Below, in pieces: positions 48,326 to 62,223 of a stretch of 64,000 bases of DNA. This DNA is from Vespula vulgaris. Taxonomy: Eukaryota > Arthropoda > Insecta > Hymenoptera > Vespidae. Location: positions 3,947,501 through 4,011,500 of the forward strand of contig NC_066601.1 of the NCBI RefSeq assembly GCF_905475345.1, in the 5' to 3' direction. The position numbers and the translations under genes were made by a program. The first letter of the stretch is position 1, and the number at the start of each line of letters is the position of its first letter. The notes under the pieces are model-generated. The model did not search any database. It was not told the DNA's origin and worked only from the letters and a program-made list of their open reading frames with translations.

Positions 48326-50408
48326 GCTTCGTTCGCAAAGTGACGAGCATTTCGAATTGCTCTTTTCTCTATCCATTGATTCAAACGAATTTTAAATATT
48401 ATGAGAATTGTTTCCTCCATAAGAGACATATAAAATAAATATCGTGCTTTTCTTCTGTTTGTAAAGTTTTGCTCTTTACGGAAATTGTTTCTGCGAGGAA
48501 TGAATATCGGTCAAATTCTACTTTAATTTTCAAAGAATTCTATTCTGTTTGTAGATCGTGGAATAAATTTTGAATTTCGCATAATAAATTATACAATTGA
48601 AATAAAATTTATTAAGGGAATAATTCGTTAAAATGTAATTACAAATTGGTATTAAATTCGTTGCCCTTTATCGGGATATTTTGGAAATTCACGAATGTTC
48701 GAATTAATAAGAATATTTTTCTGGAATGTGATATAATTGGCATTTTGCGAAGGAATCCTTGTTCACTATCGCGACACATATCGAAAAGTGTTGCAAAAAT
48801 GACTATTGGTATTTTTTGTTTGTTCTCTTCTTTTTTGTTTTTTTTTTTTTTTTTTTTTTCAGGGACGTAGTAATCGATGGAAAAATTGTTATCGTTCTCG
48901 GCACGCTCTGATCGCTTTATCTTACACGCCACGTGCTACTTCCTTCCGTTATCGGCGATCGAACGCACGAAAAAACAAATTGTACGATCGTCGACGAATC
49001 ACAGTGTAAATATTCTTTGAAATTTCGTTTGACCATAGCAAATATGTCGGTTGCCTTTCGACATCTTTGCGATAGAAAAGATAAACGAGTGGATGGTGAA
49101 AATACTGTTGGAATTTCAATTAATAATACAAATACGCGTTGGTCGAAAGTAAAAGAGAAAAATAATACAATAATTATTCGTCTTGGTTTCAACGATTTTG
49201 TTTTAATAAAAATTGCAAGGTTGTCCTCTTTCTCCCTCCCTCTGTCTCTCTGTTATAAATAAAAGCCTCCATTAAATGAAACATTTCTCTCGAACGGTGT
49301 TTCTCCATTGTCTGAAATATCGCATCTACTAAAGTACAATTACGAGTACAAGGACTTAAAGAGAAGAAGAAATGAGAAGAAGAAATAAGAAGAAGAAACG
49401 GAGATGCGGCTTGATACTCCGAAGCCGATCGTAGAACTCGAGGTAGAAGTTTCGAAGTACTAATATTCGTCAACCTCGACTGTTCTCTCCTCGAAATGAC
49501 GAAGTTTCGTGGTGAATGCATTGTCCTCTTTCTTTCTCTCTCTTTCTATTCTATCTCTCTCATACTTATTCTTAACGAAAAATAGTAGTTATATCTTTTG
49601 CATTTGTAAAAAGAAAGATAATTGACAAACTAGTATTTAATTTTATTCTATTATAAAGTTTAAATAATAATTCTATGTCCATTATATATATATATATATT
49701 ATTACGTAATGATAACGAAATATGTTCAATTTAAATAATATCTCTCATTTCGATATATATACACAACGTATTATTATCCAGGACATATCATTTTAACTTA
49801 AAATAATAAGCATCGTCTAGCGTATCAGCAAATAAATGCATATTTATCTCGTGTTAAATAAAATCTAACAGATATTCTGATATGAATGTAGGAGATTTAA
49901 ATATTGAATATCACGATTGTTTAAAATTATCTATATATTCAGTTTACTGGTATGAACACTTGTACTGGTTGGTTACTTTATCTATTTTATTTTTCTCTCA
50001 TCTTTACGATATTCGTTCCCCCCAAAAAATAAATTTACTCTTCTCTTTTTTACACCTCTCTTATCTTCTTACTCGTGTAGAAGACTTCGACGAGTTGTGG
50101 AGATGAGACTGATCAACGTAGCTCGACTAGACGGCTATGCATCACAGCGGATAGACGTTTAAACGCGTCAAGAATGACGATAGAAAACTCTCTTCGTCTT
50201 TTTTTTTTTTGTCACTTAGCTCGAAGGAGTAGAAAAAGAGGGAAGTAAAATAAGGGGTAGGTTCGATGCGTGGTTGGAATCGAGAAAAGGTACGATAAAT
50301 CGTTCTATCGTGGATCGATCAAAATGAATCGCCAAGCGAAATAACGAGCTTCGTTTTCTCCTTACGGCTACTATAAAACGACTAGTCGTCATTGAAAAGC
50401 TTGTAAAG

Positions 50409-50414
50409 AAAGAA

Positions 50415-50445
<31 letters not shown>

Positions 50446-50450
50446 GAGAA
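50409..50450 (+). repeat. (GA)n microsatellite
   Basis: GA and GAAA units over about 40 bp. Similar short GA runs follow at 50,592-50,615 and 50,703-50,724. Confidence 0.85.
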
Positions 50451-51737
50451 AAGTGCGATTTTATGACGGAAGTTCGATGGCACTCGAATTACTTATATTT
50501 ATTGGGAGTCTTTCGCAATATGTTTATTGGCTATGAAAATTCATTGAATGAGAAAAAAAGGAAGAGAAAGGATTAAAATAAAAAATGTAAAAGAGAGAGA
50601 GAGAGAGAGAGAGACTATCTAGCTTTGTCCGCCACGATAAACAGGAAGTGACGTTATTCGAAGATGAGCTAGGAACTTGGTAGAGTCTCTTCTCGAAAAG
50701 GAAGAGAAAGAGAGAGAGAGAGAATCGAGATGTTTACTCGCACCATTCGTTGAATCGATGCGGAAGACCGGTCTTCTCTCGAGATTCACTGACTTCCCTA
50801 TAACGGAAACGGAAAGGATGGTTATTAAATCGATATGTGAAAGAATTGGAAGATATTATCATTGAATACATAGTCTTCGATAAACTATGAATTTCCGAAA
50901 TTTGAATTACAATTAATCCTACGAGATTAATCATTTGATGATAATGATCAACGGAGTATCCTCTCAATTTAGTTGTAATGTATTTATAGGAATCATAGGA
51001 AATGAAAATAACTATAAATTATATAGATAGTACGTATACATATTTATACGTAATAATTATTTACGAATATGTATATAACGAATCGTCCGAAGTAGTTAGC
51101 AATGTGTTAATAGCGTGGTTACAAGTGAAGCTTACTGTTTAGAACGATGGGACAACCAAACTACGACGTACGATAACGCACTATGAAGCATTTTGACAGC
51201 TCATGGTTCCCATATTTCATCGGCAATTCGCATGAAACACTTATCATAGTAGCGGATATACTGTTCATACGTGCAGTCATTCGCAGGGAGTAATTGTCGC
51301 AAAGTTTCTTTATATCTGTCGAAAGTTTTATAATTTTATAATTCGTTTGTTCTTAACAAAAATATTACTCGAATATTTTTCTTATAGATCGGATAACTTT
51401 CGTTATTGAAATTATTTTTGATAAATTTTATTACTTCATATTTTACGATAAAAATTGATTTTACACGTGCGCATAAATTCATAATTCCCTTTAATCTACT
51501 TTTTTTTTTCAGATATTTATCGCGGCTCTCATCGATATCAAATTCAAATGAAATTTGTTTCCACCTCCATTTCCTCCATTCCCTGGTAATTACGACGCCA
51601 CGATTTTGGGCTCATTCGCGCGGGAAAACTTGTGAAACGAGCGTGAATTATCGAAGGTTAATCCGACGAGAGCTCGCTTTATCGCTCGGTTGACGAGAGG
51701 AAGATAAAATAAGAAAGGAGGAAGAAGAGAAAGAGAA

Positions 51738-51738
<1 letters not shown>

Positions 51739-51790
<52 letters not shown>

Positions 51791-51797
51791 AAGAAAA
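51739..51797 (+). repeat. (GA)n microsatellite
   Basis: About 45 bp of pure GA, then GAAA variants. Confidence 0.95.
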
Positions 51798-53233
51798 GAA
51801 GACGAGGGGAAGGATTTGTTAATGAACGTACCTGATAAATTCTCGCGAAAGAATAAGAGGAAATTCTCGCGATGAAAGGGTTCTTGCACTCTGAATCTTT
51901 CAAGGTAATTTGGGCTACGTTATAACTGAGGAATGCGAGAAAATGATTAATTGTTTTTACTCTTTCATTCATTCATACATACGTTTAATATTTCATTTCG
52001 AAACATCGCGAAAGAACGTCTAACGTTATTTTAACTTGCCCGTGTTAATGAGTTTGCTCAGTTGAAATTTTCGTAGTGTTTTTCGATCGGTAACTTTGTT
52101 TCTGTCTGTCTGTCTTTAAAAAAAAAAAAAAAAGAAAAAGGAAAAGAAAAACAAAAAAGAAAAAAATTACTTCCACTCGAACCAAGGCATCTCTCTTCCG
52201 AGATCTACAAAGTATCAACGTATTCTTTTTTTTTTTTAAGTCTAAAGTAAGAGGAAAATAATAAGAATAAGAATAAGACGATGATAAAGAAGTAAGAGAA
52301 CGGAGTCGAACGTTGAGAGGCTCGCTATTACGAGACACGTAATTAACATAGTTGTTTTCATCTTTACCTAGTTTACCCAGCCTCGAGAAATAATTCGAGC
52401 TTATGACCGCCAAGAGCCCTTCAGCATAAATTTAACTTAATGAGATATCGGATAAGACATTCTTTCCTATTTCGTACAAGATTTGAACTCGCGACCTACT
52501 TCCCTTATCTCAAAGTATTACCTAATTAATATCAAACGCGTCGTTATTGTTAGATAGACATCGGTTAATAAATCATCGACAAAATGTGTGTCAATTTATT
52601 ACGTCACTTTTCAAGACGTAACGAAGTAATTTTTTGAGATCGTTATACCATATAACAAATTTTTCTTTACAACGTAGACTTCGACTTTACGGAATAAAAA
52701 ATTTGTAATTCTTTTTCTTCCATTTAACGAAGCTTTCCTATATCACAGTTTTATACCTTGGGTGTTGTACTTTCGTCGTTGTTAATTTAACGAATCCAAC
52801 ATAGTCATTTACCAAATTACACACATTTTCTCTGAGTCTAAGAAAACTTGTACAAACGAAACAACTTTTTTTCGGATCAGAGTGAGCGTGAACGAGTTTT
52901 CTCGTCGAGGGAGAAAACAACGAGATTGCTTTACATCGAGTGCCAATTACTGAGCGTCACTGTGGCTCATCGATGGACTAGTGGTAACAGTGGTAGATAG
53001 TAGCTTAAGGGAGGGATAGAAGAAGAGTGTAGAGAGGAAGGTTGAAAAGTGCGACATGGGGGGAAGTTTCCCGGATTGGTGTCGTGCGCCACCAGAAGTG
53101 TCGAAAGAGTCAAGTAAGAATGGCGAGGATCTCGTAGTTAATGAACATCGGCGAGTGAAGTTGCACAAATTCGAGGGAAGTAGAGAAGGGGGAAGTGAAG
53201 GACGAAGGGTGAGAGTGATTGAGCGAGAGTAGG

Positions 53234-53257
53234 ATAGAGATAGAGATAGAAAGGGAT

Positions 53258-53311
<54 letters not shown>

Positions 53312-53312
53312 C
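53234..53312 (+). repeat. (GATA)/(GA)/(GACA) compound repeat
   Basis: GATAGA units pass into GA and then CAGAGA units. Confidence 0.9.
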
Positions 53313-55207
53313 AAATTGAGTGAGGCGGCAACGGGACTATTGATCCAGCTTTTCCACCCCTTGCTTTCACCCGCCTACCCTCTCTCTCCGTCTCTCTCTC
53401 TCTCTCTCTGGCGCGCGGTACCCTTCTCCATCGGCCACCAAAGCCGCCATCTCCACTCGTGCCGGCACGAGTAGCAGCCACGTTCCTTCCTTGATTCTAG
53501 ACAAAAAATTTTCTTTACCAGCCAAAGACATCATACCTTTGGAAAGCCTTTGGAAAATTTCGAAGAGCCTTCTCGAAGGCACGTCGCTACTGATACTATT
53601 TTCCTTCAGAACAAAGATGAAATCCTGTTTGTCTCCTTATAAATTGAATTTCTGTTGCTAAGAAATCGCTCGGGCCATTAACGTAAAACTTTTCCTGTCG
53701 TTTTTTCCTCTTTTCGTTTTGTTTCTTTTTCCTATTTTTTTTCTTTCTTTTTCTTCTTTTTTTTATTCTTTCTTCCTCGACTGTCCTTCCCACTAAATCC
53801 GTCGTTGAGAAAAGAACGAGTTTGGATCCATCACGGATATAGAGGTCCAAGTTTCTAGGTTGGGTCAACGATAATAAGCCAAAAAAGGGTTGCCAATTCT
53901 TTCTTTCTTTTTTTTTTCATTCTTTCTTTCTTCTCTCTCTCTCCCTCTCTCTCTCTCCGTCTTTTTTCTGGCTTTCTCCTTTCTTTCCTTTTTTATTTTT
54001 TTTTTATTTTTTTTTTTTTTACTTCTCCCAACTGCGTCTCATTTTCTCATACCCATCCCTACCCTCCCCGTTCAATCTACATCGCCCAGCTTGGAATTTC
54101 TAAATCTTCGCCAGAATCTTCTTGCCCTCCTCGTCGAATGCACACAGAGACTTGCACAGCCCCTATCGCGTCGCGCTGAATTTAAACGAACCAAAGCAGA
54201 CGGTCTACAGACTTCTTCATCGAAGGGAAACTCTTTCTCTCTCACTCTTTTCCTACGATAAGCCAGATATGGATTTTATTATATCAGGTCAGTTATCCTG
54301 CCGATATTTGATGTACAGGATATATTATTTCGAGAACATTTCCAACATTATCATTCGATAATATGAATATATCTTTATAAAAAAGCTTTTAAAATTTTAT
54401 CTATTCCGTTTTTTTATTCCTTCTATCTTTCTTTCTCTTTAAACATTTTTTTCAAACCTAGGATATTTATGCGCTCTGACATAGCTGATATTATTTAAAA
54501 TTTTTTAAATTGAAAATCAGATATATTTTATACGAATGCAATGCGATTCCTTTATTTTCTTCTATTGTTTATCTTCGGAACGAGGAAAAATCCCGATCTA
54601 CTCGTACATACATATCTATATATATATATCATTGGCGTTGATTTAAAGCGAACTTTCATGCGTATAACATTTCGACTTGGAGCTTACATTGAATAACCAC
54701 ACGATCGATTGCCGTTACGATGCTTTCCGATTGATAAATCACTTTAGTTGTTATTCGGTTATATAGAACGACGCTAGCTAATGGCCTGGAAGTACCAGCG
54801 AAATTTGAGAAAGTTGTTTGGAAATTAAAATATAAAGATAGATATTTATGAATAGAACTTTAAGATCAGGAAAAAAATCGATAAATAAATTTCTGATATA
54901 TCAGACCACTCGTCGATTCGGAATATTTTACAGACATTTCAATCTAAGAATATCGATCAAATAGTTTTTTTTATCATGTCATTTACGTATTTAATATTAA
55001 AAATACTTAATTTTTCGTTTATAATTGATATAAATCTAGTTCATCATTTGTAGTCGTTGTGGGTTCAATTATGTTCCCCATTGTATCTCATACTACTTAA
55101 CTCCTCATTTATCACCTGGCTACCTTTATGCTGGATACAAATTGCGTCTTATACGATAACCGACTTGCCTTACATTGCTATTACGCTCGAGAGAATTTCT
55201 CTGTCTC

Positions 55208-55224
55208 TCTCTTCTTCATTCTGT

Positions 55225-55283
<59 letters not shown>

Positions 55284-55341
55284 CACACATATATATCTAT
55301 ATGTATGTATATATATATGTATATATGTACATATATATATC
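55208..55341. repeat. Interrupted (TA)n tract
   Basis: About 60 bp of pure TA, then TA with CA and TG interruptions. Ile-Tyr frames here are artefacts. Confidence 0.95.
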
Positions 55342-55749
55342 TTTCTGGAGCATTAGAAGGGCAAGTTGCATTCGAGCGTCATAGATCCGGAGGGCATAGA
55401 CTGAAATTCCCAGCCACGACAGGAATTTCCATCTCTGTTCGTGAACGCACGAGTATATATATGTATATATATTTATATACATATATATCAAGCATATATA
55501 TTTTTGAGTAGTATGGTTAGCAAACTTAGGATTTATCAAACCAGGAAACAAAAGTGTTTGGAAAATAAGAAATCTGTGAATAACGATGTCGACTTTTCGA
55601 TAATGTTAGCTATTATTTTGATGAAATTTCCTATTATTGGTAATTACCAAAGTGAATTAGTGTGAAGAGTAAACAAAGTACGAATTTCGGAGCGAGAGAA
55701 TCAATATAGCTGTCGTAGCTCGGGGCCCCTGATAAAGGGACAATCATAC

Positions 55750-55913
55750 CTTTGTCACGATCTCTCGCTACCAAGCATCATCGCAAATTTGTTTTGTTTA
55801 CAAAAATCTTTCATTTCAGTCGTTTGTAGTTCTAACTCTGTATCGTAGTTACAGTAATTCAACAATGAAATTGGAACGTCGTTAATTGTCAGATTTTGTT
55901 CGTTAACGGTTAT
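55750..55913 (-). CDS. Candidate 164-nt exon with a terminal in-frame stop
   Basis: A strong acceptor (TTTTTCC...GGACAG, AG at 55,915-55,914) and a good donor (GACAAAG|GTATGA, GT at 55,749) bracket this block. Only one frame is open. It runs about 52 codons (includes NDVPISLLNYCNYDTELE) and meets TGA five bases before the donor. It has a soluble, two-cysteine, mixed composition and no recognised family. It may be a last coding segment with an intron in the 3' UTR, a stop-containing alternative exon, or noncoding. Confidence 0.3.
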
Positions 55914-55919
55914 CTGTCC

Positions 55920-58900
55920 ATTGGAAAAAGTGAAAAAACATACTGTCTTTTTTTGCTTCAACTACGTTGAAAGCTTTTTTTCATCCGTGAACTTTCTTCG
56001 CGTTCGAACTTTCATAGGGGAAGTTGATTATCGTGTACACACTACAAATATTTACCGAACTCTGAAATTTACTTCTTTTTTGTTTTTGTTTCTGTTTTTA
56101 ACTACTGAAAATGTTTTTTCAACAAGTCAAGTCAGCCGATTTGATCGAGGTAAATTTTGAACGATCGTCCAGTTATACGTGTACAAATTGTCTGTTCTAG
56201 TATTACAAATACACCACAGTAATGAATGAGCCGAACACGTATCGATTGGACATTGATAACAAATTTTTGAAATACGTCCAAATGAAATATATATCTAAGG
56301 ATTCCTGAGAAACATTATTCGTGTAGTAAATAACAGGATGATTAGATCGATCAAATTTTTCGATTGATTATCGATATTAATAAAGACTATTATTTAACGA
56401 TACGTTCGATTAAACGAAATGAAATCCTTCTTCGAACGTAGATATTATTTTCACTTTATTACCTCTCTTATTGCACACATTTACACTAGTCGAAAAATCG
56501 TGTTATTCGCTGACCCATTTCGTTTTACACTATTTTATTATCACCGCAAGCTAATATCTACCAACTCTCCATATAAATTCGTTGTAATATTCGTTGGTTC
56601 CTGCTCCAATTTTTTTTTCCTTTTTTTCCTTCTTTTTTTTGCTTTCTTTTTTTTTCATTTTTTGCATGCTCGCGCTTGTACCTTTTCGTCGTTGGCATTC
56701 TCATTTTTTAAGGACGTGAAACTAATGGGTAACATTTATCCGTGCTTTCCTCTGCCTACACACAGAGGAACCATGTTCGTTCGTTCGTTCGTTCGTTTCC
56801 GGAACGAGTAACAGTTGGCCCTACGCGTTATCCACTTGCGATATCAAGTTCTCTGAATTATTAAAGAGCCGAGCACAGTTGTGCGCCTGTAAGATATCGC
56901 GTTCGAACGGCTGAACACGATCGTACGATCAATTGGACGCGATCGAGCGATCGTTCTAATGCTCCAAGTATTGCCGAAGAGGTGTATTAGCGTCGAAAGT
57001 TATGAAAAATTATTAAATCGTGTTTTGAATGTGGTCTCGTTCGGTCTTCGATTCTTTTTGTTACTAACTATGTTTAATTTGGAAAAAAAAATATGAGAGA
57101 AGTTAGTCTATTGTAAAGAAAAAAAGAAAAAAAAAACGAGAAGAGAAAAAAGAGAATAATGATTTAAAAATTACACGCGGTAAAGTCACGGATTGAAAAA
57201 TTTTAATTAAGTTTACATCACATAATTTATTTTTTAGACTAATTATGACGTTGTTTGTAAACTTAAATATAAACTTACGAATATGTAAAGTTAAATATGA
57301 AAAAGTAATATGGTCGTCATATTTGTCCAAATGCTTTCATCAAACGTTTTACTGTATTTAACAAATTCCATTTAAACTTTCCAAATATTGTATATCGTAT
57401 AAAAAGAAGAAAAAAAAACAAAATAAGAAAAAAGAAAAACGCAGAAGGAAGCATTGAAAGTTAAAGGAAAAGGATCTAGTGACATCTTGCCTTTTTGCGT
57501 TCGGTGTGAGGAAAGTAAAAATCGAAACGAAGAGTGGCTGACGGTACGTAACAGCTCGCTTGCTCGGTTCTCCATCAACCGCAATAGAGCTTAAAGCTGA
57601 GTAAGCATCGGAAATCGATAACGCAATCTGCCCACTATCGCACAAACGTTTTGGCGTGACAGCGGTCGACTGATATGAGCCGCCGAATGTGACAAACGTT
57701 CATAATGCATGCAAATTTCAAGCTTACAGCTGGCGAGAGAAATCTTACAAGACAGAAAAAGAAACGAGGATTAAACATTTGAAGAAAAAAAAAAAAAGAA
57801 GGAAAAAAAAGCGACCGAACAAACCGAGAAACGAATTTGAACAACATTAATAAATCGAGAATCGATGGACAAAATCCACCGATCGTGAAATTCGTTTATA
57901 ATGAATTTTGAAGTTTTAATTAGACGAAGAAACGATCGACAAAATTTCTGTTTGTGTTAAAGAAACGTAGATCAATGATTCGCAATAACGCAAGAGTTGT
58001 TTCATAAATGTATCCCCTATTAATTATCGCGAACTAATTGCCGAGCGAAGCGAATTCTGATTTGACGAAATGAAAGAGAAATGAAAAGAGAGAAAGATCT
58101 TTACAATTTCAAATGTTATTACAGAGAGCATAAACGTAATGTTCTCGAAAGGTAAAAAACGAATATTTTCAAAAGAATATTACCGTTTATATCAAAAGAG
58201 GATTATTTTTTTGCCTGACACATCGATGGGATTAATTATAAAGAACGATAAAGGATTTTGATAAATTCTTTGGCGATACGAAAATGAATGGACAAAGGAC
58301 GAATGGAAAAGAAATATTTCCTATCCAAATAGTTGAATACTCATTGGTTCCCATAAAGGACAGCCACTTTTGCCTGAAGGAGTATTGTTCATTAACTATC
58401 CTTCCCATCAATTAATTCTTCGTCTGCGTCGACATTTGCTTAAAAAAAAAAAAAGAAAGAAAAAAGAAAAGAAAAAAGAGGAACAACTCGGACGATAAAA
58501 TTGTATCGAATTTTTTTATATGGGACAAAGGAAGAAGAAAATTGTATAAAGAAAAAGGAACAAAAAGAGGAAGATATAGAGATAGGGAGAGAAAAAGAGA
58601 GAAACAGAGAGAGAGAGAGAGAAAGCTCTAGAGGAAGGGAGAAGAAGAGATAGAGAAAAAGAGGAAATGTTAAGTACCCTATTGGTCGGAGACAAGGCAA
58701 TATGCAGGATGCGTGAGTCGCATTCTAAATTCATTTATGGAATAGAGAACGTGCCACGATTGCACGGAGAGCCAAGCCGATAATTTGGAACTTTCGAAAC
58801 GAGCGTGTTACAACCGATGATTAAAGCTCCCACCAAAACGAATTCATTAACGTGTATCAAACGCGACGTAACTCGCTAAAACCATCCAATAGAAATAACC

Positions 58901-59360
58901 GATTGTGAAAAAAAAAGGAAAAAAGAAAATAGAAAGAGAGAAAAAATAAAAAAAGGGGCTAAAATATATTCGATGTTTTACGAGCATTAAAAGAGAAAAG
59001 CCATTATTACGATCGACCGTATATAATTCATTATATCGAATATGATTATATAGGAATTTCTTCAATCATTGATAGTAAATTAAAAAGAAATTTTGGAATA
59101 TTTCAAGAAACCTTTATGTTGGATCATTTATTATTGATAGCACGGATGGGTTTTAGAGGTAGATAGGTGGATTTAATGTTCAACCATTTTTCACTGACTT
59201 TCGTCGGATCGCCAGGTCAACGTTGTAGTTATAAAATCAAATTTTCCGTGGAAACGATACTCCCACAAGCTGGATGTATACATAGATGTACATATACATG
59301 GATACGTACAGGTATGATATGAGAACGAGCACTTTTGTCAGCGACAGCTATGTTATTCAT
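55920..59360. other. Noncoding AT-rich stretch
   Basis: Contains T-rich and A-rich tracts (56,608-56,660, 57,116-57,155, 57,403-57,440, 58,440-58,480), a (TTCG)n run at 56,778-56,797 and a GA-rich block at 58,570-58,660. A GC-richer patch lies at 56,800-57,010. No coding exon was supported. Confidence 0.5.
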
Positions 59361-59363
59361 TAA

Positions 59364-59642
59364 CTTTCCGAGCAACGATTAATTTCACGGTCCTGTCAAC
59401 AAAGTCACTCGAATCTGGTGTGCACTGAACCTACGCTAACATCATTGCCAACATCGAATACACCACCACTACCACCGCCGGCAGTTCTACACAACCAACA
59501 GAAAGACCACTGGCATCACTTTCAGCACCATCCTGGGACCGATATTTTCTGGCATGCGGCACGACGCAAAGCGTTGCAACGCGATGTCGTAACGCATTTC
59601 GGTCAGGGCAAAACGATTGGCACTGTGTATAAAGCGAATTAA
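59364..59642 (+). CDS. Possible terminal coding exon, unidentified
   Basis: One + frame is open for 92 codons to a TAA at 59,640, in a GC-richer, non-repetitive block. The composition is protein-like: a Thr/Pro-rich part (NTPPLPPPAVLHN), a His-rich part (DHWHHFQHH), then FWHAARRKALQRDVVTHFG. It has no early ATG, so it would have to be spliced from upstream. AG acceptors are possible at 59,371 and 59,403, but neither has a convincing pyrimidine tract. Family not recognised. Confidence 0.25.
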   Translation, partial: LSEQRLISRSCQQSHSNLVCTEPTLTSLPTSNTPPLPPPAVLHNQQKDHWHHFQHHPGTDIFWHAARRKALQRDVVTHFGQGKTIGTVYKAN

Positions 59643-61513
59643 ATATGAGCATAGCGGTTTCCTATTTGCGTTTGACTACTTTGCAAGAAAGACGACACAC
59701 GAGAAAATAACATTTTCTATGGCTAAAGGATTTTACTTAGATTGAGTCCTTTCCCAAAGTTCTTTACCAATTTCGAAATAATTTCGTGGAAGTTAATGGA
59801 TGGATTTACGTAATCATTTAATTTAAACATTCTACTTTAGTTCTACCGTCTATTCCAGTGATCCGATCTAAATTAAAAATAAAAAAGAAATAAATGAAAA
59901 ACTTTGTATCTCGAAAGCGATGGAAAACGATGTAATTATTATGAAAATCTCTTGTAATTTTTCGTGACTCTTATTCACAGTGCGACCACAATACGGATGG
60001 AGTTAATTGTATCCTGTCTCACTTATGCTATCGCACAATCATCATCGTTAGAGAATTGAAAGTGTGGTCGATCGATAAAACGCGAGATTTAACCATAACG
60101 AATATTGAAAATACGATAAATATTCGAGGATATTCTCATGCAGAGCTCTTTGTCCATTCAGAATAATATCGAAACGTTTTACTTTTGCCTATTTTAATCA
60201 TTCTTTGTCTTCTCTCTCTCTCTCTCTCTCTCTTTATCTTCAAACTAAATCCCAAAAACGAATTGATACGATCGGCAACGTTTTATCATCGCTTTACTCC
60301 AACAACGGGATTAAGTCCTTCGATTGCCTTCGATTAAGATCGAACACTATGGGGTTTTAGAGTAAAGCTATTGTTAAGACTGTTTATCAACCTTAGTTGT
60401 ATTAGGGTTTACACCAACAATGAATCCAACCACGAATATTTTCTTATTTTTTGATTTATTAGGATTAAATCAGAATAGAGTTTTCTCGTTCAAACGCCTT
60501 TATAATTAACTGCAGTTTCAATGTTTTATAAATATAAATGTAATTATAATGTAAATATAAATATAACGAATGTAAATATGAGAGAGTGAAAAGTATAAGT
60601 TCACAGATTACTAATACCACTCACTCTAACTCATACTAACTCGATTGTTATGTCACGCGTCAGAGGGATATAACCAACACTAGCTTATGATACGATAGGC
60701 GCATGGCGGAGACAATGTTCCCCGTTTGTGCTTGTAGTTCATATTTTGTACATACCTGTCGCTGAAGTTACACACGCTTCGAGGGAAAGGTGATGTATAA
60801 CCTTAAAGCCGATATTCGATTGAAATTGCAATGTAGAAGTTAGCACGCGTTTACGAACGATCGAAACAGGGAGGAAAATCGTTTGATGTGTAATAGAACG
60901 AGCTATTCCTTACTTTCGACGAAAAGCAAGCTTTCCGGTACTTTGAAAGCGGTTGTCTTGCTAAAACGAGCAGTCTATGCACTGGTCCATTAAGATCCTA
61001 ATTCTAGCATACTTGACGGCGTTATAACATCGTCGACTAACAACTTAACTATGAGATAGTTAGTTTATCATATTATTGTCCCTTATGATTATGGTGCCAT
61101 GAGATAATTTAAGATCTTTTTTCTTTTTTATTAGCATCTACGTTAATAAACTCGATCTTTCTATTAAACATTTCCTAACGTTTCATTAATCCCGTTACAT
61201 TTTTCTTATTAGAAAGTTCGACCACGTAGAATCTTTTCGTTTTTCTTCTTCACTCCTGAAACGGATACATAACTAAGTGGACGTTATAAACGAAGAAAAA
61301 TATATAACAAAGTTCTTAAGGATACATTAGAATCTAATAATACGACTACCAATCGGACGAATACCATTTTGATCGATAATCCAAAGAGATATTCTATATG
61401 TCGATACAACGCGTATGTTGCATCAAGTATAGATCCCATATCCGGTATTCCAGTTTCCTTTGTCTGGATAATGGGGAGAAAGCGAAGGACGATAGAGAAG
61501 CATGGATGGAGAA

Positions 61514-61610
61514 GAAGAGAGAGTGAGAGTGCGTGGGAGAGATAGATGGAAAGAGATAGACGGAGAGAGACAGAGACAAAGAGAGAGAGAGATAGAGAGA
61601 GAGAGAAAGG
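61514..61610 (+). repeat. Degenerate GA/GATA repeat
   Basis: GAGA units with GATA and GACA variants over about 100 bp. Confidence 0.85.
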
Positions 61611-61770
61611 AGTATGATAGTGGTCAGGATTTCAGAAGCGGTCCATATAGCGTCTATTTCGTTCGTTGGACATCCGCCGTTACATTGTGCAAAACCGCTT
61701 TTCGGAAAATCCATCAAGAGCACGAGGCCGCGATGAATGAGCCTTGCTAACGTTCTATGTGCATCCTCAT

Positions 61771-61771
<1 letters not shown>

Positions 61772-61811
<40 letters not shown>

Positions 61812-61812
61812 T
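61772..61812 (+). repeat. (CT)n microsatellite
   Basis: About 40 bp of CT units with one TTT interruption. Confidence 0.9.
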
Positions 61813-61921
61813 AGCACCCTCGTAAACCACAGCATGGCGCTTAGAAGCATGTTCGAGTTAGGCGAAAAGAGAAGGTGAGAGATAGATAGAGCTATAGATA
61901 GAGAGAGAGAGATGTATATAA

Positions 61922-61950
61922 AGAGAGAGAGAGAGAGAGAGAGAGAAAGA
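61922..61950 (+). repeat. (GA)n microsatellite
   Basis: About 27 bp of GA, about 110 bp after the (CT)n run above. Confidence 0.85.
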
Positions 61951-62159
61951 AAACTTTAATGCAACGCATTGAGCTTCGAGAGCAAGTTAGCTTACGGACC
62001 GCTCGATCGTACGATAATATTTTTCATTCCCGTCGAGATTTAGAAGCTCTGTTTAAAACTAAATATTACTGTCGCATGATCGAATAACATATTCGCCTTT
62101 TTGAAATATCATCTTTCTGTCCAATCGAGCTAAGAGATATCGACTTAATTTTATTCGTG

Positions 62160-62161
<2 letters not shown>

Positions 62162-62222
<61 letters not shown>
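62162..62222. repeat. (TA)n microsatellite
   Basis: About 60 bp of pure TA. Confidence 0.95.

Positions 62223-62223
<1 letters not shown>

Larger units (their letters stand above)
44460..55740. other. Long noncoding stretch with repeats and GC-richer patches
   Basis: No coding exon could be supported. GC-richer patches at about 44,870-45,260, 45,880-46,020, 48,080-48,330, 50,640-50,820 and 52,920-53,600 look like regulatory DNA. A T-run followed by CAG at 48,860 is a strong-looking acceptor, but the frames after it are short (15 codons to a TGA, or 48 Arg-rich codons). Repeats are listed separately. Confidence 0.45.

Noticed and set aside
48863..49009. Possible + strand exon after a T-run/CAG acceptor
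   Set aside because: The acceptor looks strong, but one frame ends after 15 codons and the other is an unremarkable Arg-rich stretch. No partner exon was found.
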